Shown here in pieces: positions 32,937 to 44,954 of a DNA stretch of 64,000 bases. The translations under genes were made by a program, and so were the position numbers. The stretch covers positions 108,678,580-108,742,579 of the forward strand of contig CM071595.1 of NCBI GenBank assembly GCA_036435485.1. Reading direction: 5' to 3'. The stretch is from Saposhnikovia divaricata (Eukaryota > Streptophyta > Magnoliopsida > Apiales > Apiaceae). The stretch's first letter is position 1; each line of letters begins with the position of its first letter. Below the pieces are notes generated by a model. The model was not told where the DNA came from, did no database searches, and was given only the letters and a program-made list of their open reading frames with translations.

Positions 32937-34469
32937 TGTTGGTCCCGGAGTATATTGCAGAAGGGGGGTTGAATGCAATATAGATAATTCCAAATCTTTA
33001 CCTCAACAACAATGATAAAGATTGTAAACTATCTATACAAAAAATGCAAACACAAGTAGTAACTCAAGATATTCTCACAAAATAAATGTTTTATTTATTT
33101 TGCAAAGTGTTGCTACAACCTCGAGAAAAAGTATTTTCTCAAGGTTCGACTTCTTGAATCGATTACAGAAAGAATGAGAGATGTTTCTCTATAAAGACTA
33201 ATCTTCTCTAACATCTCTGTCACATGGGTTGTGGAGCCGCTGTCATTTTCAAGTGGCAGCTCCTTACAAATTGCACACCCATGTGACTTTCCTAAAATGC
33301 TATACAAACAGATTATCATTAAGTATAAAGCAATCTGGGTTCTTTCTAAAACTAGCTAAAACAATTCTAGTAGATGCAGACTTGTCATACTCTTGAATTG
33401 TCGAGCTTCGTCTTGTGATCTCTCAAGCTTCTTTCGTAGTCTTGCAGGTCTGCTACAATCTTTGACAAGATGAAGCAAATCTGTTTCTTGAACATCTAAA
33501 CTGTCACGGGTTTGACTGAGATAAATCCCCAATTCAAATATTCCATTGAGACAGTAACCTTTGACGTCAAGTCTGCTGTCATGAGAATGTTCCTTGGATG
33601 ACAGTATGAGTCCCCGCCAATGATGCTGTCAGGACTTTCAAACTTGCTGTCAAAGTGTGAGAATGTTGCTGTCTTCATGCTTCCACCAATGTTGCTGTCA
33701 GATGAAACTTGCTCTCGTGACTTTGCAATAGGGCTGGCAATTTTGGACCCGAGACACGAACCCGACACGAACCCAACCCGCATGGGTCGGTTTCGGGTTT
33801 ATATTTTTTGAATTCGGGTCGGTTTCGGGTTGACCCTAACTTGACCCGAAAAATTTGGGTTGGGTTCGGTTAACCCGAAACTTACCCGAATATATAAATA
33901 TATAATTATTTTTAATATAAATATATATATATATATATATATTATTTTTAATATATATATTATTTTATATATATATATATATAATATTTTTAATATATAT
34001 TATTTTTAATATATATATATATATATTATTTTTAAAATTTTAAAAAATTAAATTTTCGGGTTGGGTTACCCGAAACCCATTAGTGTCGGGTTCGGGTTGA
34101 GCACCTGGACCCATTAAATTTTCGGGTCGGGTTCGGGTTTGGTCAAATTTGTGACCCGAGTCTGCTTACCCGACACGAACCCGACCCGAAACCCGAAATT
34201 GTCAGCCTTACTTTGCAATATGTTGTCTTCTTGTAACCTTACTGTCAATGTTGTGACAGTAACATTTATTCTTTCTGTCTTCCTTATGTATAACTTGAGG
34301 CTTGAACCAATGTATGAACTTCTTCCAAGAGATACAATTATTACATGATAGTGGTTTATTCGATTACAAGGACACACTATGGTTGTGACAATATGTTCTA
34401 CTTAGTCTATACAAATAAAACTAAGTACTAGTTAAGTTGTCTCTAAGCTATCACCCATAAATCCTAACA
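32937..34469 (-). repeat. 3' LTR of Copia-2, interrupted by MITE-A
   Basis: It runs from TGTTGGTCCCGGAG at 32937 to ...AAATCCTAACA at 34469, next to the PPT. Without the 482-bp MITE and its duplicated 8 bp it is about 1043 bp. It contains ten TGACAG/CTGTCA hexamers, including the hairpin TTACTGTCA-ATGTTG-TGACAGTAA at 34239-34262. A TATA-like site (minus TTTATACT, around 33325) lies downstream of the densest motif cluster. Confidence 0.92.
33729..34210. mobile_element. hAT-like MITE-A in the Copia-2 3' LTR (482 bp)
   Basis: The ends TAGGGCTGGCAATTT and (inverted) TAAGGCTGACAATTT are flanked by an exact 8-bp duplication, CTTTGCAA (33721-33728 and 34211-34218), the hAT signature. Subterminal arrays of CCCGAAC/GTTCGGG type surround a TA-rich core. 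No coding capacity. Confidence 0.93.
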
Positions 34470-34482
34470 ATCTCCCCTAATT
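34470..34482 (-). other. Polypurine tract of Copia-2
   Basis: The minus strand reads AATTAGGGGAGAT directly before TGTTAGGATTTATGG of the 3' LTR. It is the same 13-base tract as in Copia-1. Confidence 0.88.
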
Positions 34483-34688
34483 TGTTTTTATGGACAATAA
34501 CAGCAAATTTACAGTTAAAGCATGCTGACAACTTAATTAACATAGATCAGAAAAGTTAAAACACCATATCTGATGAATGTTAAAGAATCCAGAATACAAC
34601 ATTAATGTTTTAACTGCAAATCAGTTACTCCTTTATGTTGAGCAAATAAGAAATTTTACTTAGCTTGATTTGAGCAGTCCTTAGCTGT

Positions 34689-37600
34689 CTAGATTCTTCC
34701 CACTCTTTTGAGAGCTTCTTGTTTTGCCTTCTTGAGGTCTTCTACTAAAGCCTTTTCTTCAGGAGTTTTAGCATCATCTTCAATGTCTTCAATGTACCCT
34801 TGAATCACCCGAGAAAGAAACACCTTAGCATCTTTCAGGTCAAACCAAGTTTCGAAGTCATAGGTATATGTTCTGAACTTTAAGATGCCTTCAATGACCT
34901 TGAATCTCCTTCCAGGGAAAGCATTAAGAGATACTTTCCTTTTTCTGTCTAATTTTGGATCTTTATCTCTCCTTTGGTCAAAGATAACTTCAAGTTCCCA
35001 AGCACATAGCATTTCAAGCTTGTGAGATGATCCAACAACTTTCCAGTAGAGATTCTTCAAGATACTGGTCCTCAGTTTGTGAAAACTATCTACATAGATT
35101 TCTTCTTTTCCATCTATAATTCTGAGAGGATCTTCCAGTACACAGGGCTGATAATCTGTTTTCTCACTTTTCATTTTTTTGACCTTCTTGTAACTTTCTT
35201 TCAGTTGAGCTTCTAGATTTTTAGCAGTTTGTTTGGAAGACTTGGGTGGTTTGTCAGCATTTTTTAATTCTTCTTCAGTAGTCCTGAATGCTTCTATTGC
35301 TTCATGCACTTCTGCAGGTGTATAAGATGATGTTCTTTCTGTCCAGTCATACTTACACGCAGCCTCTAATTCATCTGAACTTATAATCATGTTGGCATCA
35401 TCAATTTCCATCCAGTCACCATGTTTCTCATAGAATTCAACATATCTTTCAGCATAGTATTTCTGGATGTGTTCCATGGCTGGTTTAGGGACATTGCCAT
35501 GACTCACCATAAGCTCCACCATTCTTGCCAACACAAAGAAATCGATTCTGCGTGTTACTACTTCAGATGTCATTTTGAGGTTATACCTGTCCACCACATA
35601 TGATCCATTGATCATATTGAAATCCTTGTCAACATCCATCATTCTACTTCCATCTATATGCCAGATGGTGTATTTGGTTGCATGTTGCTTACTTTTATCC
35701 AAATCCAAAGAGACGGATTTCAAGTCTCTTTCAACATTTGCTTTATGACATTCGAAGTTGTTCATCATTTCTATTTTCTGAATAACAGTCTTATCAACCA
35801 CTACTCCATGCTTCTTTGTCTTAACTACAGCCTTTGTCTACCCCTTTGTAGGAGTTGAGCGCCAGGCTCTTGCTTTTCTTTATGTCCTTTTAGGTTTGAA
35901 TACCTTGGCATCCTTGTCCATGACAGCATCTTCATTCAAGCTCTTGACATTATCTTTTTCAACTGTGTCATCCATGACAGTATCGTCATTTAAGCATTTG
36001 ACAGTGTCTTTGTTAACAACATCCTTTTCAGCATTAAGGCAATCAACAGCAAACCTTAAAATATTTGCTTCCAAGGCTTCAAGAATATCTATCTCCCCTT
36101 CATTTTTAACATCATCATCTTTCTTGTCAGTTTTGGGAGTTTCTTCTTTTGTTTTCTCCTGAGTTTGACTTCCAACATTCTTAACAGTTGCTTTGGCACC
36201 ATTTCCAGGTGCATCAAATCCTCCACTACCATCAGGTTCATCTTTATCATCATCAAGGGTGTCATCAAATGTGTAGCTTCCACTTCTTTCACTTCTTTTG
36301 GCATTTGCTTCAGAAATTAACTTCTTTATCTGAGAGCTAAGATTCCCATCTCTCTTTACCAAAAGTTTGTGAATGTCCTTGACAGCCTTGACTTTTCCTT
36401 GATAATTCTGGATTTGAGAATGTGTCTCAGTACTATCATAACTGAGTCAGTTATCAACTTTGACTCTTTATCCAAAGTCAGAAAACCATTTTTCTTTATC
36501 CTGCACTTGTGGTCATCCTGTAGCAAACACCATATGTATTGTCAATCACTTCTGGGAGTTTGTCTTCAATAAGCCTCTTGATCTGTGCCAACAGACTTTC
36601 ATTAAAGGTTGTTGAGTTGGCCTTTACTTTTGCTACTAAGGAATTTAGTATTCTTGCTTGCAAGCTTTGCAGTAGTTGCATTGTGATGAATATTGAAATG
36701 CCAGTTTTCAGATATACATCAATTGCCCATCTTTTCTCCAAGTTGACTTTCACAGAGATACTTATTATTTTATCCTTCAGTATTGTTGACAGTTTGTTGT
36801 AAACTCCTCCTGCTTCTGTGATTGAGTTATCCACCAACATACTGAATTCTTCATCCATGTTGTTCAAAGTACTCTCCATGTGGCTAACCATCATTATTCT
36901 TGCATCATTTGGGCTATACTCACTTCTATCAGACCAGGTGGTTCCAGTTGTCAGATGTATGTACTCAGGCATTTTATCTTTGCCTTTACCCAGTCTGTTT
37001 TGCTCTTCCTGTTCTCTCCATAGTTTTTCCAGTGGAGTTTCCATGATTTCTGAAGTTGGCTCCTTAATTTTCAGAGGAGGCAGTATTGATCTTTCCGACT
37101 TTTGAGTTTCTTGTAATTGCTCCATTACTTCTTTAGTTACCAATACTGGCTCACCATCCATTTCATGTTCAATAAAATCACCATCTCCAAAGGCTTTCAG
37201 CTCTTCACCAAATTTTCTTTCTTCCTTTTTCTCTGGCTCCCCCTCACTCTCTTCTCCATCTTCAACTTGTACCTGCTCCTGCCCCCCTTACTTCTTGACT
37301 CCCCCTTGCTTGTTGTTTCCCCTTGTTTCTCCTTCTCTACCACTTTGTCTGAGGTATTAGAATCTACCACTCTATTCTGATCTACCACTTTCTCCCCCTT
37401 AGTTAAGTTGACAGCACTAAGAGTAGCAGAAAATGATAGCAGGGCCTGTTGAATCTCAGCAAAACTAGCAGCTACCATAGTAGACAGATTGTCAATCTTG
37501 GCTTCCATGGATGCACATCTGCCCTCAAGGGATTGCAACCTTGAATCAGCTTGTTTAGAAGGACCACCAGATCTTAACCTTTTTGGAGGCAAAGGAAAAG

Positions 37601-39677
37601 ATTGGGGCAAGGAGGCTATGGGGGTTCTCACACTCTCATTGTTTTTCTGAGTTGAACACTCAAGGCCTAGAGCCTGTTTGCTGGGGTTTCTCTCTTTTTC
37701 ACTCTGGACATGCTCAAGTCCCTCTCCTTTTGCCAGCTCATTTGGCTGCCTCTCATTTTTATGCTCACCTCTCTTTTCTTTTATCTCTCTTTTCTTTTTC
37801 ACACCCTCACTCAACCTAGATGCATGGGTATGAGCAGTACGAACATGCATTGAAAGAGAAGGTTTAGATTTTACCTTCTTGAAAGAGGATATTGGCACAT
37901 GATCATCATCAGAAGCATCTTCAACATTGACTGCATCTTGATCAAGCTGTGTAGAGGTGATAACATCTTTATCCAAAAGGTTACTGTCAGCAGGTGGGAT
38001 GACAACAACTTTGCTTGTGTCCTTGATAACAGCTGAGGTTGTGACAGGAACTTCCTGAGGGTAAGTTGCTTTCTGGAGATCAATCATGATGCTGGCTATT
38101 TCAATATCTAGCAGAATTGCATCATGATCTAACTCAGTGTTTGAGAGATTGGTGTCCATCACACTTTGAACAATGGGATCTTGTGGACCACTTGATGAGG
38201 GCTAATCCATAATAGAAGATGGATGATCAAAACCTGAAGGGTTGGTACTGTCCCCTTCTCTAGGTTGTTGAGAAGAAATAATTGATGGATTAGAGAATAA
38301 AGAAGGTGACGGTATAGAAGAGAGTATTGGCTGTTCCACAGGGGTAACTTGTGGAACATCAATAGTGGGAGTTTGATCCTCATTGTGCCCTATCTCCAAG
38401 TGTGTTTTTGCAAGTGTGGGCTTCTCATGAGTGAGTTCATGAGTTTGTGCAGACTCTTTACAAGATGCCCCTGGGTGACAGGCCAATTTCAATAGATACT
38501 TTTTGTTAAGAAGAAGCATCTAGGGATGTGTTTGATTCCCTTTTATCCTCCACATCCTTTTGTGAGACTGTGGGGTGGCTGACAGTGGCTTTGGCCCTCT
38601 TAGCTCTCTTCTTCTTAGGCTTAAGAGGAACCACTGTGGGTTCACTTTCACTAACATCCTTATTTGCTGCATCAAGTGCAGTTTCTCCCTCAACATTCTC
38701 AGAACTACCACCAACACCAGTTTCCAAGGGTCTTTTCTTGTATTCTTGCAGGGCTATTTTGGTGGATTTTGTTAGTCTAGATGGTCTGACTTGTATAAAT
38801 TGAGTAGAATGAGGGTTGACTGAATTTGGGCTTAATTCAGCTTCATTCTCAAAAGAAAAAATAGTATACCCAGAGGGCAATGGAAAATCAAGGTTGGGCA
38901 CTTGATCAACCATGTGCTGTGTAAAACAGAGTGGAATATGTGAATTTAAATTCTATAAATTAAGTGTAGTGTGTGTATTTCTTTTCAAAACATTGCACTC
39001 CATTGTGAGAGATGCATTTTCATCAATTCTACATAAAGAATTTTTACATATAATAAGAAAACGAGGATAAATATGTACCTTTTTGCCTAGGGCAGATTTG
39101 AACTGTCCCATGAGCAGCTTTCCAACATCCACTTTGTACCCATGGACAAGAGAGTGAGTGAGTTTCTTGATGTAGGTAAGGATACCATTCCACCCAGAGG
39201 TCTTTGTTGAGAAAACCTTCACCATTGCATCAATAATCATGCTCCACTCTTTTCTTAGATATTTCCTGTCCATTTCTCCAGTTGGGTACCAGCTTGAAGT
39301 TCCTTCTTCAAGAACAGGGCCAGAATACCCAATTTTCAAGAAAAACTTTTTATGGTTTCATCACTTGCAAGCTCCTGGTATAATTCATTTTCTTGCAGTC
39401 CAATTCCTAGAGGTTCATTGATGCCTTTGATTGTGAGAATGTAGGTAGTGTTGTTGATTTCAAAATTTATGGACTCACTACCAGCATATCCTTGAACAGA
39501 TGCTGTTTTTCAAAATTGTTCAAGTCTGTCTAGGTCCAAAGAAAGTGTCGAAGTAATAGCATGACCTACATAGGACTTGTTCATGAAGGATACAAGTCCT
39601 TTGAAGCCTTCACCAGCATCTTCAGCAGTGAGGATGCCAGCAAAGTTTGTTTGAGAAGATGATTGTTTGGGAGCCAT
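34689..39677 (-). pseudogene. Extra ORF after pol in Copia-2 (env-like position), broken
   Basis: The start at 39677 reads MAPKQSSSQTNFAGILTAED. The coding potential then shifts among frames through segments at about 39677-39510, 39339-38953, 38913-38506, 38519-38202, 38162-37197, 37161-36496, 36362-35880 and 35801-34689, with several stops and shifts. Plan: N-terminal globular part (YLRKEWSMIIDAMVKVFS, similar in placement to Copia-1's KEWSYFCDAFIKTFS), a Ser/Pro/Lys-rich linker, a coiled-coil part (SRLQSLEGRCASMEAKIDNL) and a C-terminal globular domain (VFLSRVIQGYIEDIED). This matches the Copia-1 ORF plan. An envelope function is not supported by signal or membrane segments. Confidence 0.65.
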
Positions 39678-39759
39678 TTTTGATTTGGGTTTCGAGAAAA
39701 AAAATAGATTGTTATAGTTTTTGAGAGAATTCTGAAAGGCTTTATGTGTTTGTGTGTTT

Positions 39760-40110
39760 GGCAATTGCTTATATGAGAGTAGCAAATGTTTTACTGAAGA
39801 GGGAAAAGTAACTTTGTCTTAACCCATTAAATGTTCAAGTGGTGTACTAGGTAGTTACTTTTTAGTGGCTGTAAATCGTGAAGGTAAAAATCCCAATTTC
39901 AACGGTCCACTAACTCTTGACAGTAACCTGTGCGCTGGAATAAATCGTTAGTAACCTTGAGGTGGTGACAGTATGTTTCGCTTGACAGTAACATTGGCGC
40001 GAGAACTTGATGTCACCATTAAGTAATTTATAGACAATTATCCTTTTTTAAAAAAATCTCATGACAACACCTTTCCTTGTTGACAGCAAGTTGTGCGGAA
40101 ATTCCAAACG
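39760..40110 (-). promoter_or_regulatory. Promoter-like region of the Copia-2 extra ORF with TGACAG cluster
   Basis: TGACAG occurs at 39918, 39966, 39983 and 40081, three of them extended to TGACAGTA. About 150-310 bp downstream on the minus strand is TCATATAAGC (near 39770), a weak TATA candidate about 90 bp before the ATG at 39677. The layout parallels Copia-1. Confidence 0.45.
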
Positions 40111-40354
40111 TCATGGGTTTTAAATGAATTTTGTCTATTACTTAATTAAAAATACCAATTAGCATTTTAATCGATTAAAGCGCATACTCGTTTCAGGCAC
40201 ACATACACACATTCACATATACACACATGCATACATTCATTAACTCAACAGATAACCAAGGTAGGAGAATAAAGTAAAGAGACAAGCATCAACGCTGAAG
40301 AAGATGAAACGATGAACTTTTCATTAAAACAATACATAAAAGTTCCTAAAAAAA

Positions 40355-40567
40355 TCAATTTTTATTAAGCTCAGAAAGAGCTTCCTTCAGCAGCTGTTCG
40401 ACGACCAGCTTCACCTCCTCCTCCTCGAAGATCCCCAGCTGGTTGAGATAATTCTAAAGCTTATCCAACCAGGGATCCTCAACATCAATCTCCTCTTTCT
40501 TCTCTGGCATCTCCTTGACGTTGGAGTTCTCGAGAGTAGAGATCTCTGTAGCCTTCCTCTTGCTCAT
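40355..40567 (-). pseudogene. Small acidic ORF between RNase H and the extra ORF of Copia-2
   Basis: ATG at 40565-40567 opens MSKRKATEISTLENSNVKEM followed by a Glu/Lys-rich stretch and WLDKL. An in-frame TAG at 40454-40456 interrupts it, and the frame continues to a TGA at 40355-40357 (NYLNQLGIFEEEEVKLVVEQ, ending ALSELNKN). The intact form would have about 70 residues, with an amphipathic helical second half. Base composition is more GC-rich than its surroundings. TATAAAAT lies 55-62 bp upstream. I do not recognise the family; no counterpart is visible in the shorter Copia-1 spacer. Confidence 0.5.
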
Positions 40568-40621
40568 TCTCTAGCGACTCTTAAGTGTGTAATGAGAAAA
40601 TAGGGGTTTGGCCTCAGGTTC

Positions 40622-40629
40622 ATTTTATA
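40622..40629 (-). promoter_or_regulatory. TATA box of the small Copia-2 ORF
   Basis: The minus strand reads GCTATAAAATGAACC here, 55 bp upstream of the small ORF's ATG. Three TGACAG/CTGTCA motifs (40844, 40883, 40904) lie 215-290 bp further upstream. Confidence 0.5.
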
Positions 40630-40951
40630 GCACGCTAGGAGACGCTACAGTTTCCCACACGCTTCCTTTTAATAAAGTATTTAACTTTAAAATAAAAGGA
40701 CTGACAATTAATCCTGGTCATTTCAAATGACAAGACTAATCATCCCTGGCACGCGTGTAATTTAAGTTAAGGTCACGTGACTACTCATTACATAAGTTAA
40801 AATACGGATGTAATTTCAATTTAGCATAGTCATAGCAGACATGCTGTCAATAACAAGTAGCACATAAGACAGTAACTTCTCATGACAGCAACATTGAAGG
40901 CTACTGTCACGAGCTACAATTTAACACATTGAAAATGTAACAACTAGTAAG

Positions 40952-42681
40952 TTAACATACCAGATTTAGCATTCCCAATTCAATTACCAACCTGTTGAAG
41001 GTTGCTTCTTCCAATGGCTTTGTGAAAATGTCTGCAAGTTGCTTTTTCGTAGGAATGTAGAACAGCTTCACAGTTCCCTTTTCAACATGTTCCCTTATGA
41101 AATGATGCCTTATATCAATGTGCTTTGTCCTGGAATGTTGAACTGGATTGTCTGAGATGGCTATGGCACTAGTGTTATCACAGTAGATAGGAATGTTTGA
41201 TAACTCTAAATCATAATCCAAAAGCTGATTCTTCATCCAAAGAATTTGTGCACAGCAACTTCCAGCTGCAATGTATTCAGCTTCTGCAGTTGAGGTAGAT
41301 ACAGAATGCTGCTTCTTGTTAAACCATGACACTAATCTTCCACCAAGAAATTGACAGCTGCCTGTTGTGCTTTTTCTATCAATTTTGCAGCCAACATAGT
41401 CTGAATCGGAATATCCAACTAGATCAAATCCAGTGTCTTTAGGATACCAAAGGCCTAAATTTGGAGTGCCTTTCAAGTATCTAAAGATTTTCTTGATAGC
41501 AATCAAGTGTGACTCTTTTGGATCAGCTTGAAACCTTGCACAGAGACATGTAGCAAACATTATGTCTGGTCTATTAGCAGTTAGATATAGCAGTGATCCA
41601 ACCATGCCTCTATAAGTACTGGAGTCCACTTTATTTCCTTTAGGATCTAGATCCAGTTTGGTTGCAGTAGAGATAGGTGTCTTGGCAGGTGATGCATCTT
41701 CCAAGTTGAACTTCTTGAGCAGTTCCTTGACATATTTTTCTTGACAAATGAAGATGCCATCACACTTTTGATAAATCTGCAGGCCAAGAAAAATGATAGT
41801 TCTCCCATCATACTCATCTCATATTTGTTCCTCATAAAAGATGAAAACTTCTCACACGGCTTTTCATTTGTAGAACCAAAGATTATGCCATCAACATAGA
41901 TCTGTACTAGAATGATGTCCTTGCCATGAAGTTTGTAGAATAGTGTTTTATCTACAACACCTCTTATAAATTGATTCTCCAACAGAAAGGTAGAGAGTGT
42001 ATCATACCAAGCTCTAGGGGCTTGCTTTAAACCATAAAGTGCCTTGAACAGCTTGTAGACAAAGTCATACAACTCAGAATCTTCAAATCCATGTGGCTGT
42101 TCAACATACACTTCCTCCTCTAGCTCTCCATTAAGAAAGGCACTTTTGACATCCATTTGAAATACCTTGAAATTGCAGTGTGCAGCATAGGCTAGAAATA
42201 TTCTGATAGCTTCAAGTCTGACAACAAGTGCAAATGTCTCATCATAATCTATTCCCTCCTGTTGATAGTTTTCTTTGGCCACTAGCCTTGCTTTATTTCT
42301 TGTCACATTTCCACTTTCATCCAACTTGTTTCTGAAGACCCATTTTGTGTCAACAACTGATTTCCCTTTAGGTCATGGTACTAGTTTCCACACATTGTTT
42401 CTTTCAAATTGGTTGAGCTCCTCTTGCATAGCTATCACCCAATCAGAATCCAACAATGCTTCATCAATTGTCTTTGGCTCAATTTGTGATAGAAAACAGG
42501 AGAGCATGCTGTTAGGTGAGACATTTCTTCTAGTCCTTACTCCTGTGGAAGGATTGCCAATGATTAAATCAGAGGTATGATCCTTGTTCCATTTAGTGGA
42601 TCTGGGCAAGCTTCTATTTTGTTCTGCTTGATCAGTTCTTTCTTGAGGAATTGATTCTTCCACATTGTTGTCTTCTCCATG
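40952..42681 (-). pseudogene. Copia-2 pol: reverse transcriptase and RNase H, inactivated
   Basis: The RT begins near 42673 (QERTDQAEQNRSLPRS) and meets an in-frame TGA in the VP-PKG region at about 42373, then runs in frame from 42324. The catalytic motif reads YVDG instead of YVDD at 41887-41898, losing one of the two metal-binding Asp. A frameshift at about 41780 precedes the RNase H part (41704-40952), which is otherwise intact (STTGSCQFLGGRL, VSTSTAEAEYIAAGSCC, TKHIDIRHHFIREHV, LADIFTKPL). The product cannot be a working polymerase. Confidence 0.93.
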
Positions 42682-42884
42682 TAGGGATGGGCATTCACCC
42701 CGGCCCGCCCGATCCCGATCCGATCCCCGCACCGAACGGGGCGGGGAATCGGGGATTTTTTCGGGTACGAGCCGGGGAGCGGGGACAATTTTCAAAAAAA
42801 CCCCGGGGAGCGGGCCGAGGCCGGGATTTTATGTCTCCCCGGCCCGATCCCCGACCCCGCCCCGATTCTCAATCCCTTCCACCA

Positions 42885-42948
<64 letters not shown>

Positions 42949-43348
42949 TAATCATATATTAATATATACGAATTTCCAATACTTTATATTGAAAACAAAA
43001 TGATATTTTAATCTTATATGTTTGTCTTTCTAGTAGTTAAATAACTTCATTTCCATGTTATTTATAATTGTTTATTTAAGTAATATTTTTTTTATCTTAA
43101 TTTAGTGTTTAAAAAATTATTTCAAACTCACTAGTTAGTGTTTAAAATTGTTTAAAATGTTATTTTTTGTTTAAAATGAAATTCTCCGATTCCCCGCGGG
43201 GATCCCCGTTACCCGTTTGGGCCGGGGACAGGGAATAAAAAATAATCCCCGACGGGGATCGGGCCGGGGATGGGGATCGGGTTTGAATTCGGGGATGGGG
43301 GCAGGGATAGTACTCCCCGGCCCCGAAGTGCCCCGATGCCCATCCCTA
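42682..43348. mobile_element. hAT-like MITE-B in Copia-2 pol (667 bp)
   Basis: The ends TAGGGATGGGCAT and ATGCCCATCCCTA are perfectly inverted and flanked by an exact 8-bp duplication, TCTCCATG (42674-42681 and 43349-43356). Very GC-rich subterminal arrays (CCCGATCC, CCCCGGGG types) surround an AT-rich core with a TA microsatellite at 42889-42942. No coding capacity. It separates the integrase and RT coding parts. Confidence 0.95.
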
Positions 43349-44316
43349 TCTCCATGTTCTTCAAGATCTCCAGAGTCACCATCAGCTTCATGATTAGATG
43401 TAATTTTTTGTGACTGAGCTGGAGCTTGATTAACATCATTTGTGTTGACAGCATCTCCTCCAAACTCAAGAGTTTGAGTACAAGATGGTTCTTCAGTAAC
43501 AATTTCTTCTTTTTCCAAGTATCCTTGATTCTCAAAATGTAGGGGCTGCATCTGACCATCTTCTTGCAGTCCTGGAAACTTGGTTTCTTCAAATGTGACA
43601 TTCACACTTTCTTGAATGACTTTGTGTTCTATGACATAGACTCTATAGGCAGTCCTTTCTAATCCATATCCCATGGAAATGCCTTCATGTGCTTTAGCAT
43701 CAAACTTTCCTTTTCTTTCATGGTTGTCTATCATCATGAAACACTTTCTTCCAAATACATGAAAGTATTTGACAATAGGTTTCTTTCCAGTTAACAGATA
43801 GTAAGGAGTGTTCCCATGAGTCTTGTTGATTAAGGTTCTGTTCTGTGTGTAACAATCTGTGTTGATAGCTTCTGCCCAGAAATATGTTGGTAATTTTGCA
43901 TCATTCCACATAGTTCTTGCAGCTTCAATGAGAGTCCTGTTCTTTCTTTCTACTACACCATTTTATTGTGGTGTCCTGGCAGCAGAGAATTGTTGAACAA
44001 TTCCTTCATATTTACAGAAGTTTCCAAGAGTAGCATTTCTAAACTCAGTTCCATTGTCACTCCTTAGGATTTGAATTTTTGTATTAGGAGTTCTATCAAG
44101 AACCCTGATGTGATCAATGATCTCCTGAGCAGCTTCATCCTTTGATTCTAGAAACTTTACCCAGGTGTACCTAGAATAGTCATCCACCATGACTAGGGCA
44201 TATCTCTTTCTTGCTAATGATTGCACATTAACTGGTCCAAAGAGATCCATATGAATTAGTTTGAGTGATTCAGTGTTGGTGTTTAGTTGCTTTGACTTAT
44301 GCACAGATCTTTTCAA
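43349..44316 (-). pseudogene. Copia-2 pol: integrase, with nonsense mutation
   Basis: The integrase core shows the first Asp in LIHMDLFGPVNVQSLAR, the second in LRSDNGTEFRNATLG, and the Glu-bearing segment directly after AARTPQ. There a TAA at about 43960-43962 replaces an expected Gln codon, and VVERKNRTLIEAARTMW follows in frame. The C-terminal part (NRTLINKTHGNTPYYLLTGK, VFGRKCFMM) runs to the MITE-B insertion. It would insert cDNA into the genome if intact. Confidence 0.9.
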
Positions 44317-44319
44317 TTT

Positions 44320-44871
44320 TCACATTTGACAGTCCTCACACAATCCTTCTTGACAGAATTCTTGTTGAGGTAGTCCTCTCACCAGCTCATTCTTCATTAG
44401 TATATTCATGGTCTTGAAATTGAGGTGGGAGAGCTTTTTGTGCCAAAGCATGCTGTCACCAACTGTTGCCTTACTGTAGAAACAGTAGACCTTGTCTTTC
44501 TTAGCAGAGTTTAAATCTGCCACAAAAAAGCTTCCTTTTCTGACTCTTTTCAGAGAAAGGCTTCCATCCTTCTTGTGATAGATATTGCAGACCATCATAT
44601 CAAAATCAACCTTAAATCCTCTGTCACTGAATTGGCTGACACTGAGCAGGTTTTGCTTCAATCCATCCACAAGAGCAATATCTTCAATGACAACATTTCC
44701 AATTTCCAAACAGCCATATCCCACAGTGTAATCTTTGTTGTTGTCTCTAAAAGTTATGATTGGGCCAGCTTTCTCAACATAATGTGATATCAGGGCTTTA
44801 TCACCTGTCATGTGTCTAGAGCCTCCACTATCGATGATCCACATGACTTGTTTCTTTTTCTTGCCTTGCAA
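44320..44871 (-). pseudogene. Copia-2 protease and GAG-pre-integrase segment
   Basis: An aspartic protease active site (WIIDSGGSRHMTGD) is followed by the family strand LVDGLKQNLLSVSQFSDRGF, then the pre-integrase zinc-binding region (MLWHKKLSHLNFKTM with CEDCQM). A stop separates it from the integrase ORF by a few bases, and it is out of register with gag upstream, where an indel is expected between 44871 and 44955. Confidence 0.88.
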
Positions 44872-44954
44872 AACAAATAATATTTAATTTACATCTGGTA
44901 CCCAATCCTTGTTGGGTCCTGCAGTTACAGCATCACATTTTATATTATCGTTAA

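Noticed and set aside
33900..34040. TA-rich run as an origin or promoter
   Set aside because: It is the microsatellite-like core of MITE-A; the similar run at 42889-42942 is the core of MITE-B.
37117..39421. Plus-strand ORFs opposite the Copia-2 extra ORF
   Set aside because: They are antisense shadows of the low-complexity linker; no splice or promoter support.
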